From: Flavobacteriaceae bacterium
Lineage (GTDB): Bacteria > Bacteroidota > Bacteroidia > Flavobacteriales > Flavobacteriaceae
Direction: 5' to 3'
DNA: 27,636 nucleotides
Assembly: GCA_002709185.1 (NCBI GenBank)
Contig: PAQB01000045.1
Coordinates: 1-27,636 of the forward strand
Both the position numbers and the translations under genes were made by a program. Positions within the stretch are counted from its first letter, which is position 1. Each line of letters starts with the position of its first letter. Under the pieces are notes generated by a model. It saw only the letters and a program-made list of their open reading frames with translations, was not told the DNA's origin and did not search any database. Below are positions 17,801 to 24,573 of this stretch, piece by piece.

Positions 17801-18088
17801 AAACATGAACAAAATAGTGAAGGCACTGGCCGCTGCACTCATCATATTTAGAACCAACCCAATTTGGGCGGGTTCTGAAGCAAAAATCGAAAAAAATGCA
17901 CCAAGCATCTGAAACAATGGGGCGCCAGGTGGGTGGCCGACTTCTAGTTTGGAAGAGGTCAGTATGTATTCTCCAGTGTCCCAAAAGCCCACCGTTGGTT
18001 CAACAGTCATGGCGTAGATAACAAAGGCAAGTGTGAAAGCGGTCCAGCCTAAAATTAGGCTCCATTTTTTAAAATTAAAATTCCTCAT
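14810..18088 (-). CDS. DUF2723 family polytopic membrane protein (GT-C glycosyltransferase-like)
   Basis: A 1092-residue inner-membrane protein. The first 600 residues hold about a dozen hydrophobic helices, and the C-terminal half is a large soluble, presumably periplasmic, region ending in a helical repeat-like part. The N-terminal loop has the DUF2723 signature GFWDTGEY (Asp37, Glu40) followed by GHPPGAPLF. The acidic residues in the first loop resemble the catalytic site of GT-C enzymes such as protein O-mannosyltransferases, and the eukaryotic relative TMEM260 is an O-mannosyltransferase. A lipid-linked-sugar-dependent protein glycosyltransferase is therefore plausible but inferred. The gene stands alone on its strand. 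Its predicted promoter lies only a few bases from the ATG. Confidence 0.85.
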   Translation of the reverse strand: MRNFNFKKWSLILGWTAFTLAFVIYAMTVEPTVGFWDTGEYILTSSKLEVGHPPGAPLFQMLGAFFSIFASEPAQIGLVLNMMSAAASAFTILFMFWSIVLLLKKLTSWGSESNPNAQVGILGAAFVGSLAFAFTDSFWFNAVETEVYAMATLIMAVMFYLGLRWQNEMHTPKGNRWLILISFVVGLSFGVHFMGLLTIPAIGLLYYFKNYKTITLKNFIIANVTVVAILLFVFKLLAPNILRYFSALEIFFVNSVGLPFNSGSIIAFILLVLAIYLGLKYTKSKGLVKLNTGLLCVTFIVIGFTTWLMLPIRANANVPVNENNPSSARELLAYYNLEQYPKTRLFYGPQFTDQYAGLDENQPFTDDKPKYEKDLKAGKYVVVNDYVNAIQNYNGDHGSVLPRMWSTEHAVNYMRYCGFLEFSIKSEYKMQNEFRSLVETFETALAEGEIDYEGYHDFLRTYGRYLDIEKPSLIDNIYYLFDYQIGYMYWRYFMWNFSGRQDDIQGKMDLHGNWMTGINFIDAYLLGITQENLPSDVSENKARNSYYLLPFLLGLIGLLFVFNRDKKVFWTMLVFFLFTGIAIQVYTNVRPFEPRERDYSVVGSFYVFALWVGIGVYAIYDWLSTYSKSKLIAPAISLLCLAAVPGILISQNWDDHDRSNRRTAHAMAVNYLESCDPNAIIFTIGDNDTFPLWYAQEIEGIRTDVRVVCTSLFNVDWYIDQMKRKAYESEPIPSKLNHDKYKWGTRDYIIKEVVTQDTLDIHQFIDFVTSDDERTKYEHVLKQQGYDTAGQRNQDLEANYAPTEHIRIPVNKENVLKNGIVPQKDAAKIVDYIDIKIEDQAIYKNRLMMLDIIAENNWERPIYFSGGAFGDDDYIWMKDYLQLDGFAYKLVPIKTPIADNNPFDMGRIGSEKMYQLVKNWKWGNSGNPDVYHDVETRRNSITYRGHIARLIETLINENELKKAEEIADLGMEKMPVDIFGYYTFLEPFIGAYYEVKAKEKARKLYKNVTLKYQESLTYYSRVSEENQSKYIQTIYSDIERYKSLVDTISLYEEEGFIKIEMEKFNGYLRLFTGENAESTFESEAIEGSDTIP

Positions 18089-18092
18089 GATC

Positions 18093-18100
18093 CAAATATA
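18093..18100 (-). promoter_or_regulatory. -7 element of the DUF2723 gene, very close to the start codon
   Basis: On the minus strand TATATTTG matches TAnnTTTG exactly and ends 4 bases before the ATG at 18088. Transcription would start at or next to the start codon, giving a leaderless or nearly leaderless mRNA. No clear TTTG is seen 19-21 bases upstream. Confidence 0.4.
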
Positions 18101-18201
18101 CTTCTTGGCGAATTTAATAATAAATAAATTATAGAATCCCTATTTTAATTATTGATTGTTCAGGATTTAAATTATTGACATGACCAATCAAAATCAAATA
18201 A

Positions 18202-18492
18202 TTACAGCTCTAGGTTTTTGTAGGCCTGTAGTGCATTGAAGTGAGACTCAAAGGCTTTGGTTCCAGTTTTTGTAATTTTACAGCTGGTTTTTGGATAATT
18301 TTTTTCAAAGCTTTTTGTGATTGATATATAATCGTTTTCGCAGAGTTTTTTTAGTTGTACGCTAAGATTCCCCTGTGTGCTGTTGGTTGCTTTTTTAAGG
18401 TAATTAAAGTCACAAGAGTCTACTTTTATCAAAACTGACATCACCATTAGCCGTATGGAATTGGTCAATAATTTATCGAGTGGTTTTAACAT
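18202..18492 (-). CDS. Winged-helix transcriptional regulator (HTH_34-like)
   Basis: A 96-residue protein made almost entirely of a winged helix: NSIRLMVMSVLIKVDSCDFNYLKKATNSTQGNLSVQLKKLCENDYI as helices 1-3, then KTSCKITKTGTKAFESHF as the wing and last helix. Small MarR/ArsR-like regulators of this kind are common in Bacteroidetes next to a membrane protein gene. Its ATG follows immediately on the TAG of the upstream membrane protein gene, with no spacer, so the two are probably translationally coupled. It likely regulates its own operon. Ligand is unknown. Confidence 0.8.
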   Translation of the reverse strand: MLKPLDKLLTNSIRLMVMSVLIKVDSCDFNYLKKATNSTQGNLSVQLKKLCENDYISITKSFEKNYPKTSCKITKTGTKAFESHFNALQAYKNLEL

Positions 18493-19053
18493 CTATTTTT
18501 TTAAGAAAAGTGTTAGTCCAGGCATAAAAAGCCCTGAAAATGCTGCAATTGCATTTATAAGCAACGGATTTATATCGGGCTTTAGTGTCAACAAAATACT
18601 ACAACTTAGCACCAAAGCACCCCCAATGATTAAAGGCTTAAACCGAATGATAAATGCACTAATTAATAAAACAACTCCCAATAAAAAGAGTATGTCTTCA
18701 ACAGGATTTTGTCTTTTAAATGCTGAGATGACAGCTATGGCCATCCACGCAACATAAAAAACGCCCCAAATTATTTTCAAGGCACGCCCCAAATGCGTTT
18801 CATAACCTTTTTTCACTCCTACTTTAAAGTTATATATGATGGTCATAAACATTCCAATAGCTGGAAGGACAGTCCAAAAAATGAGAGAGGAATAACGGCT
18901 TGATTGAATAAAATTAGGGAATGATAAATGAATACAACTCATAAATGTTATGAGTATACCCCAAAAAATAAAATTGACAGAAGTGGGTTTTAATTGTTCT
19001 TTGGTTTTGTTTATGGCATCATTAATAAGTTGAAGCTGATCTGAAGGGTTCAT
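18493..19053 (-). CDS. Hypothetical membrane protein co-transcribed with the winged-helix regulator
   Basis: A 186-residue protein with a short polar N-terminus and five or six hydrophobic segments (FIFWGILITFMSCIHLSF, LIFWTVLPAIGMFMTIIY, IIWGVFYVAWMAIAVISAF, ILFLLGVVLLISAFII, LIIGGALVLSCSILLTL, LLINAIAAFSGLFMPGLTLF). I recognise no catalytic motif. First gene of a two-gene operon with the winged-helix regulator, whose ATG abuts its TAG. It could be a sensor or partner of that regulator, or simply its target. Confidence 0.75.
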   Translation of the reverse strand: MNPSDQLQLINDAINKTKEQLKPTSVNFIFWGILITFMSCIHLSFPNFIQSSRYSSLIFWTVLPAIGMFMTIIYNFKVGVKKGYETHLGRALKIIWGVFYVAWMAIAVISAFKRQNPVEDILFLLGVVLLISAFIIRFKPLIIGGALVLSCSILLTLKPDINPLLINAIAAFSGLFMPGLTLFLKK

Positions 19054-19075
19054 AAAAAATAGTTTTAAATTTTCA

Positions 19076-19107
19076 GAAACATAAATAAGTTTATTTTATA
19101 AACCAAA
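19076..19107 (-). promoter_or_regulatory. Probable promoter of the membrane protein/regulator operon
   Basis: On the minus strand TTTG (complement of 19104-19107), a 20-bp spacer, and TATGTTTC (complement of 19076-19083) fit the flavobacterial pattern with one mismatch in the last position of the -7 box. The ATG at 19053 is 22 bases downstream. Confidence 0.4.
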
Positions 19108-19135
19108 AATCTAATCATTAATTTTGAGTAAAATG

Positions 19136-19166
19136 TTTGTGCAAACAAAGTTTTGTTCTAAATTTG
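19136..19166 (+). promoter_or_regulatory. Promoter of tRNA-Gln
   Basis: TTTG at 19136-19139, a 19-bp spacer, and TAAATTTG at 19159-19166 form a complete match to the flavobacterial consensus. The tRNA starts 17 bases after the -7 box. The -33 box sits in an interrupted palindrome, TGTTTGTGCAAACA. Confidence 0.7.
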
Positions 19167-19183
19167 CATCCTCAATATGAGAT

Positions 19184-19256
19184 TGGCCTATGGTGTAACT
19201 GGCAACACGTTGGTTTTTGGTACCAAAGAGTCTAGGTTCGAGCCCTAGTGGGCCAA
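19184..19256 (+). tRNA. tRNA-Gln (anticodon UUG)
   Basis: The 73-nt cloverleaf folds by eye. The acceptor TGGCCTA pairs with TGGGCCA (one G-U pair), and the anticodon stem TTGGT/ACCAA encloses the loop TTTTGGT, whose middle bases give anticodon TTG (reads CAA). The T arm CTAGG-TTCGAGC-CCTAG is intact. The discriminator base is A and CCA is not encoded. It is followed at once by a strong intrinsic terminator. Confidence 0.96.
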
Positions 19257-19257
19257 C

Positions 19258-19296
19258 AAAAAAGCTTTAACTTCGGTTGAGGCTTTTTTATTTTTT
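19258..19296 (+). terminator. Intrinsic terminator of tRNA-Gln
   Basis: The left arm 19258-19271 pairs with 19276-19289 around a TTCG tetraloop, including two G-U pairs, and is followed by a T-rich run. It begins two bases after the tRNA end and would separate it from rimP. Confidence 0.85.
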
Positions 19297-19326
19297 GGGA
19301 TTTATTTCAATAATCCTTTAAAAAAG

Positions 19327-19358
19327 TTTTAAAAATAACATCCAATCCTTTATATTTG
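19327..19358 (+). promoter_or_regulatory. Predicted promoter of the rimP-nusA-infB operon
   Basis: TATATTTG at 19351-19358 is an exact TAnnTTTG match. An imperfect -33 (TTTT at 19327-19330) lies 20 bases upstream. Transcription should start near 19364, about 20 bases before the leader hairpin. Confidence 0.6.
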
Positions 19359-19384
19359 CCCCAAGATTGAAAAATAAAATATGT

Positions 19385-19411
19385 GAGGGGACGGAAATGT
19401 CCCCTCTTTTT
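19385..19411 (+). promoter_or_regulatory. Terminator-like hairpin in the rimP leader
   Basis: A perfect 8-bp stem GAGGGGAC/GTCCCCTC (19385-19392 and 19399-19406) encloses a GGAAAT loop and is followed by five T. It is very GC-rich for this genome and ends 12 bases before the rimP ATG. It looks like an attenuator or a structure controlling translation or stability of the operon mRNA. Confidence 0.65.
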
Positions 19412-19418
19412 ATACCAA

Positions 19419-19883
19419 ATGTTTAGAGACACAGTTGCGGATTTATTAGAGGAGTGCCTACAAAAGCGCCCCGATTTATTTCTCATCGATTTTGAAATTC
19501 TCGATGGAAATACAATTCGAATTGTAATTGATGGTGATGCGGGTGTTTTAGTCGAAGATTGCATGTATGTCAGTCGTGCAATTGAGCACAACCTTGACAG
19601 AGAAGATCAGGATTTTTCGTTAGAAGTATCTTCTGCTGGAGCCCATACGCCACTAATAAAAGCACGGCAGTATCAAAAGCACATTGGACGGACGCTCAAG
19701 CTCGTGACATTTGACAAACAAAAATACGAAGCAGTTTTATCTGCAACGGAAGAAAAATACATTGTCTTGGAATGGAAGGCTAGAGAGCCCAAGCCCATTG
19801 GAAAAGGAAAGGTTACAGTTCATAAAAGAGCCACTATTGCTTACCAAGACATAGAAAAGGCACAAATAAAATTAGTATTTTAA
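19419..19883 (+). CDS. rimP: Ribosome maturation factor RimP
   Basis: A 154-residue cytoplasmic factor needed for maturation of the 30S subunit. The family pattern is visible: an N-terminal domain with LIDFEILDGNTIRIVIDGDAGV and VEDCMYVSRAIEHNLD, the LEVSSAG block, and a C-terminal SH3-like domain (HIGRTLKLVTFDKQKYEAVLSA). I use ATG 19419; an in-frame GTG at 19383 would place the leader hairpin inside the gene and add an atypical N-terminus. First gene of rimP-nusA-infB, 16 bp before nusA. A terminator-like hairpin lies directly upstream. Confidence 0.93.
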   Translation: MFRDTVADLLEECLQKRPDLFLIDFEILDGNTIRIVIDGDAGVLVEDCMYVSRAIEHNLDREDQDFSLEVSSAGAHTPLIKARQYQKHIGRTLKLVTFDKQKYEAVLSATEEKYIVLEWKAREPKPIGKGKVTVHKRATIAYQDIEKAQIKLVF

Positions 19884-19899
19884 GAATTAGAATAGAATT

Positions 19900-21132
19900 A
19901 TGGAAAATTTAGCGCTTATTGAATCATTTTCGGAATTTAAAGACGATAAACTTATTGATCGTGTGACTCTTATGTCCATTCTTGAAGATGTTTTTAGGAA
20001 TGCATTGAAAAAGAAATTTGGGGACGACGATAACTTTGATATCATTATCAACCCAGACAAAGGCGATTTAGAAATTTGGCGCAACAGAATTGTGGTAGCC
20101 GATGCTGATGTTGAAAATGAAAACCAAGAAATTTCACTTTCAGATGCTCAAAAAATTGAGCCTGATTTTGAGGTTGGTGAAGACGTTTCAGAAGAGGTAA
20201 AATTATTCGATTTAGGGAGGCGTTCTATTTTGGCGCTACGTCAAAACTTAATTGCCAAAATTCAAGAACACGACAACACAAACATTTACAAGCAATTTAA
20301 AGATTTAGAGGGTGAAATTTACACTGCTGAAGTACATCACATTCGCCACCGGGCTGTGATTCTTTTAGACGATGAAGGCAATGAATTGATTTTGCCAAAA
20401 GACAAGCAAATTCCCTCTGACTTTTTTAGAAAAGGAGAGAATGTGCGCGGCATTATCGAAAATGTTGAACTTAAAGGGAATAAGCCAAATATCGTCATGT
20501 CTAGAACGGCTCCGGCATTTTTAGAAAAACTTTTTGAACAAGAAATACCTGAAGTTTTTGATGGTCTAATTACCATTAAAAATGTGGTTAGAATCCCTGG
20601 CGAAAAAGCGAAAGTAGCGGTGGATTCCTATGATGATAGAATTGACCCTGTTGGGGCTTGTGTAGGGATGAAAGGATCTCGGATACACGGTATAGTTCGC
20701 GAATTAGGGAATGAAAATATTGATGTCATCAATTACACCAATAACCTTCAACTATATATTACAAGAGCTTTGAGTCCTGCGCGCGTCACTACCGTTAAAA
20801 TAGATGAAGAAACCAAGCGGGTAGAAGTTATTTTAAAACCTGAAGAAGTCAGTAAAGCCATTGGTCGCGGCGGACATAACATTCGTCTTGCTGGACGTTT
20901 AACGGGATACGAGATAGATGTCTTTAGAGAAGGGGTTGAAGAAGATGTTGAATTGTCCGAATTTTCAGATGAAATTGAAGCATGGATTATTCAGGAATTT
21001 TCCAAGGTTGGTTTAGACACGGCAAAAAGTATCTTGGAACAAGACGTTAATGATCTTGTCAAGCGCACCGATTTAGAAGAAGAAACTATTGAAGATGTGC
21101 TTCGGATTTTAAAAGAAGAATTTGAAGATTAA
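19900..21132 (+). CDS. nusA: Transcription termination/antitermination factor NusA
   Basis: A 410-residue RNA-polymerase-binding elongation factor. In order: N-terminal polymerase-binding domain at residues 1-125 (RVTLMSILEDVFRNALKKKFG ... FDLGRRSILALRQNL), an S1 domain at about 130-200, KH1 with GMKGSRIHGIVRELGNE, and KH2 with AIGRGGHNIRLAGRLTGYEIDV. The C-terminus is acidic and lacks the two extra AR repeats of the Escherichia coli protein, as is usual outside gammaproteobacteria. It is the middle gene of the operon, with infB 79 bp downstream. Confidence 0.97.
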   Translation: MENLALIESFSEFKDDKLIDRVTLMSILEDVFRNALKKKFGDDDNFDIIINPDKGDLEIWRNRIVVADADVENENQEISLSDAQKIEPDFEVGEDVSEEVKLFDLGRRSILALRQNLIAKIQEHDNTNIYKQFKDLEGEIYTAEVHHIRHRAVILLDDEGNELILPKDKQIPSDFFRKGENVRGIIENVELKGNKPNIVMSRTAPAFLEKLFEQEIPEVFDGLITIKNVVRIPGEKAKVAVDSYDDRIDPVGACVGMKGSRIHGIVRELGNENIDVINYTNNLQLYITRALSPARVTTVKIDEETKRVEVILKPEEVSKAIGRGGHNIRLAGRLTGYEIDVFREGVEEDVELSEFSDEIEAWIIQEFSKVGLDTAKSILEQDVNDLVKRTDLEEETIEDVLRILKEEFED

Positions 21133-21211
21133 AAAATTAATTATATTGGAGTCCTAACACAACCAAAGACTTCTCTGATTATCGAAAGATTAGAAACAAA
21201 CAAAGTAATTT

Positions 21212-23860
21212 ATGGCGGATAACGTTAGACTAAGTAAAGTATTGAGGGAATTGAATATTTCAATTGACCGTGCTATAGATTTTTTAGAATCTAAAAGCAT
21301 TGAAATTGAAAAGCGGCCTACGGCAAAAATTTCAGCAGAAGTTTATGAATTACTTTCTGATGAATTTCAGAACGATGCCAGTAAAAAAGTAGCTTCCAAA
21401 GAACTTGGAGCGGCAAAGCAGAAAGAGAAAGAAGCCCTGCGATTAAAGCGTGAGTTAGAGATAGAAGAGAAGCTCAAAAAAGAAGCCAAAGCAAAAGAAA
21501 TCATTAAGGCTAAAAAGGCCGTCGAAGGTCCAAAAACAGTTGGAAAAATTGATTTGAGCCCTAAAAAGCCTGTAAAAAAAGATGCTAAACCCAAAGAAGT
21601 AACCGCCGATAAAAAAGCAGAAGTTGAAACACCAGCGACCCAAACCCCAGATTCAACCCCTGAAGTGGTGGCAGACAAAAAGGAAGTTTCAGAGTCAACT
21701 TCAGAACCCACATCCGCCGCCGTCAAAACCAATTATGCAAAATTAACAGGGCCAAAAGCAACAGGTGAAACAATTGATTTGTCCCAGTTTAAAAAGCCTA
21801 AAAAAGAAACCTCTAAATCCTCGCTTGCTAGTACTGATAAAACGGCGGCTAAGAAGAAGCGTCGACGCATCAGTAAAGTTGATGGTAATCAGTCTCAAAA
21901 AGGCCGCCCAGCCAAGGGAAGAAATCAATCTAGAAATCAACCAAACAAGGTAGAGCCTACGGCAGAAGAAGTTCAAAAACAAGTCCGGGAAACTCTAGAG
22001 AAACTTCAAGGAAAATCTTCAAAAGGTAAAGGGGCTAAATACCGACGCGATAAGCGGGATCAACACCGTCAGCAGTCTGAGAAAGAGTTGGAGCAACAGG
22101 CCATTGAAAGCAAAACCATAAAAGCCACTGAGTTTGTAACGGCCAATGAAGTTGCTACAATGATGGATGTTTCTGTAACCGAAATTATCTCCGCTTGTAT
22201 GTCATTGGGAATGATGGTTACCATGAATCAGCGACTCGATGCGGAAACCCTTTCCATTGTTGCTGAAGAATTTGGCTATACCATTGATTTTGTGACCGCA
22301 GATATTGATGAGGCCATTGAAGTCGTAAGCGATAAAGAAGAAGACCTAGTTGGACGTGCTCCAATTGTTACAGTGATGGGGCATGTCGATCATGGGAAAA
22401 CCTCCCTTCTTGATTATATTAGAGAGGAAAATGTAATTGCTGGTGAATCCGGCGGAATTACGCAACACATTGGGGCCTACGGTGTTTCGCTGCCTAGTGG
22501 GCAAAAAATCGCATTTCTAGATACCCCAGGTCACGAAGCTTTTACGGCGATGCGAGCAAGAGGCGCACAAGTTACTGACATTGCCATCATCGTCATCGCT
22601 GCAGATGACGCCATTAAACCGCAAACAAGAGAAGCCATTTCCCATGCGCAAGCCGCAGGAGTGCCTATCGTTTTTGCGATAAATAAAGTTGACCTCCCAA
22701 CCGCTAATCCTGAGAAAATCAAAGAGGAGTTGGCCGGCATGAATCTTATGGTTGAAGACTGGGGCGGGAAAATACAATCGCATGATATTTCTGCAAAAAA
22801 TGGCGATGGTGTTCAAGAACTTTTAGAAAAAGTATTGCTGGAGGCCGAACTTTTAGAATTGAAAGCCAACCCAGACAAGCCCGCTATTGGAACCATCGTT
22901 GAAGCCTTTTTAGACAAAGGTCGTGGTTATGTTTCAACTGTTCTTGTACAAGCTGGAACACTGCGCATTGGGGACTATGTTTTGGCCGGAAAAAACAGTG
23001 GAAAAGTTAAAGCCATGCACGACGAACGTGGTCAGGACATACAAGAAGCCGGACCTTCCACGCCCATCTCCATTTTGGGATTAGATGGCGCGCCACAAGC
23101 AGGGGATAAATTCAATGTGTTCAATGATGAGCGTGAAGCCAAGCAAATTGCTGCTAAACGCACACAATTACAACGCGAACAATCTGTGAGAACCCAGCGT
23201 CATATTACCTTGGACGAAATTGGACGACGAATTGCCTTAGGTGACTTCAAAGAGCTGAACATCATACTCAAGGGAGACGTAGACGGTTCTGTAGAAGCAC
23301 TTACAGATTCTTTCCAAAAACTGTCTACTGAAGAAATTCAGGTTAATATCATTCACAAAGCCGTGGGGGCCATTACAGAAAGTGATGTGCTTTTAGCTTC
23401 GGCTTCCGATGCAATAATTATTGGCTTTAATGTACGCCCAATGGGTAATGCCCGTCAAATTGCAGAGAAAGAAGAAATTGACATCCGTATGTATTCTATA
23501 ATCTATGATGCAATCAATGATTTAAAAGATGCTATGGAAGGGATGTTGTCACCAGAATTTAAAGAAGAAGTCACAGGATCTGCAGAAATTAGAGAAACCT
23601 TCAAAATCTCTAAAATTGGTACCATTGCAGGCTGTATGGTCGTTAGCGGTAAAATCTTTAGAAGCTCAAAAATACGCGTGATTAGAGAGGGTGTCGTAAC
23701 CTACACCGGTGAATTGGCTTCTTTAAAACGATTTAAGGATGATGCTAAGGAAGTGTCTAAAGGTTATGACTGTGGGATGCAGGTCAAAAACTACAATGAC
23801 ATTCAAATTGGAGATGTTTTAGAAGCGTTCCAAGAAGTTGCGGTCAAAAAGAAATTATAA
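21212..23860 (+). CDS. infB: Translation initiation factor IF-2
   Basis: An 882-residue GTPase that places initiator tRNA on the ribosome. An N-terminal IF2N-like motif ([23 protein letters not shown]) is followed by a long Lys/Glu/Ala/Pro-rich low-complexity region to about residue 300, a second IF2N ([30 protein letters not shown]), and the G domain with GHVDHGKT (residues 390-397), [16 protein letters not shown] and NKVDLP. Domains II, III and the C-terminal fMet-tRNA-binding domain follow. Last gene of the operon. A weak 5-bp hairpin (23877-23891) lies between it and the convergent SPOR gene. Confidence 0.98.
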   Translation: MADNVRLSKVLRELNISIDRAIDFLESKSIEIEKRPTAKISAEVYELLSDEFQNDASKKVASKELGAAKQKEKEALRLKRELEIEEKLKKEAKAKEIIKAKKAVEGPKTVGKIDLSPKKPVKKDAKPKEVTADKKAEVETPATQTPDSTPEVVADKKEVSESTSEPTSAAVKTNYAKLTGPKATGETIDLSQFKKPKKETSKSSLASTDKTAAKKKRRRISKVDGNQSQKGRPAKGRNQSRNQPNKVEPTAEEVQKQVRETLEKLQGKSSKGKGAKYRRDKRDQHRQQSEKELEQQAIESKTIKATEFVTANEVATMMDVSVTEIISACMSLGMMVTMNQRLDAETLSIVAEEFGYTIDFVTADIDEAIEVVSDKEEDLVGRAPIVTVMGHVDHGKTSLLDYIREENVIAGESGGITQHIGAYGVSLPSGQKIAFLDTPGHEAFTAMRARGAQVTDIAIIVIAADDAIKPQTREAISHAQAAGVPIVFAINKVDLPTANPEKIKEELAGMNLMVEDWGGKIQSHDISAKNGDGVQELLEKVLLEAELLELKANPDKPAIGTIVEAFLDKGRGYVSTVLVQAGTLRIGDYVLAGKNSGKVKAMHDERGQDIQEAGPSTPISILGLDGAPQAGDKFNVFNDEREAKQIAAKRTQLQREQSVRTQRHITLDEIGRRIALGDFKELNIILKGDVDGSVEALTDSFQKLSTEEIQVNIIHKAVGAITESDVLLASASDAIIIGFNVRPMGNARQIAEKEEIDIRMYSIIYDAINDLKDAMEGMLSPEFKEEVTGSAEIRETFKISKIGTIAGCMVVSGKIFRSSKIRVIREGVVTYTGELASLKRFKDDAKEVSKGYDCGMQVKNYNDIQIGDVLEAFQEVAVKKKL

Positions 23861-23891
23861 CTTCATTTGAGTCGTTAAAGCCATACGCTTT

Positions 23892-24257
23892 TTACTTTGC
23901 CTTGAAAGAAAAAGCCTCTTTGTACGTCTTTCTGAATTTTATCAATTCACGATCAGATTGCATTTGTGTTCTAAAGTCACCTACCCAAATCTTATAATTT
24001 GGTGTTTCATAAATCATTTCTGCGGTATGCTCAGGAAAGTCCGTCTTAAATCTTTCTAATGTGTCTTCAGCATTTTTACGACTGCCGCTGTAAATTTGAA
24101 TTTTGATGACACTTTGGTTTTTATTGATTTCTTTTTTTAAGGCCATAAGCTGTGTCACTTTTTGTTCGACACGAACATCCACCTTACCTTGTTGCGCCAA
24201 CAAAGTCCGTGAAAAAAATAGCGTTATCACTATGGATAGGCAAAAACTTAAATGCAT
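23892..24257 (-). CDS. Small exported SPOR-domain protein
   Basis: A 121-residue protein with an N-terminal signal peptide (HLSFCLSIVITLFFSRTLLAQ) and a C-terminal SPOR-like domain at about 45-118 (SVIKIQIYSGSRKNAEDTLERF ... PNYKIWVGDFRTQMQSDRELIKFRKTY). SPOR domains bind denuded peptidoglycan, so a periplasmic cell-wall role is likely. I chose the ATG at 24257 because the signal peptide starts there; an ATG at 24284 would add nine hydrophobic residues. It is divergent from actA and convergent with infB, an arrangement I recall from other flavobacteria. Confidence 0.8.
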   Translation of the reverse strand: MHLSFCLSIVITLFFSRTLLAQQGKVDVRVEQKVTQLMALKKEINKNQSVIKIQIYSGSRKNAEDTLERFKTDFPEHTAEMIYETPNYKIWVGDFRTQMQSDRELIKFRKTYKEAFSFKAK

Positions 24258-24573
24258 ATAGATAATATTTAGAAGCAAGAGCAAATTAATAATTATATTT
24301 TACACTTTTAATTATTTACAATTAAATTCAAAAATTAAAATAATTTTCTGCCCTTTGAGAATTCTTAAATCTCTATACTATATTAATTTATTTATTATTT
24401 AGAATAGAGTTTCTTTTAGGTCCAAATGTCCTTATTTAGAATCTTTATAAATTAAAAATTTACCAATATTTATCATTTTTAAAATGATCAATATATCGTA
24501 TTTTTGTCCAATCATTTTTAAGAAATTTTATTGATGTCTAAAATTTGTATTTAAAAAAGTCCCAAGCGTCAAT
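24258..24573. other. AT-rich divergent intergenic region between the SPOR gene and actA
   Basis: This 316-bp stretch has no supported gene. It holds two direct repeats TTATTTAGAAT (24395-24405 and 24432-24442), an inverted repeat ATCATTTT-T-AAAATGAT (24472-24488), a -7 box TATTTTTG (24499-24506) and a further ATCATTTTTA (24511-24520). It is the likely control region of the ACIII genes. Confidence 0.6.
24499..24506 (+). promoter_or_regulatory. -7 element of the predicted actA promoter
   Basis: TATTTTTG matches TAnnTTTG; no clean TTTG is present at the right distance upstream. Two copies of ATCATTTTTA flank it, at 24472-24481 and 24511-24520. The second lies at the expected transcription start, so binding there could block initiation. 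Confidence 0.45.

Noticed and set aside
19383..19418. GTG start for rimP at 19383
   Set aside because: It would put the leader hairpin into the coding region and add an N-terminus unlike the family; ATG 19419 gives the normal length.
21367..21732. Antisense frame of 121 codons opposite the infB low-complexity region
   Set aside because: It is composed of Ser/Phe/Ala-rich sequence expected from the complement of a Lys/Glu/Ala-rich coding region.
23877..23891. Hairpin AAAGC-CATAC-GCTTT between infB and the SPOR gene as a terminator
   Set aside because: The stem is only 5 bp with two G-C pairs; too weak to call firmly, though some bidirectional effect is possible.
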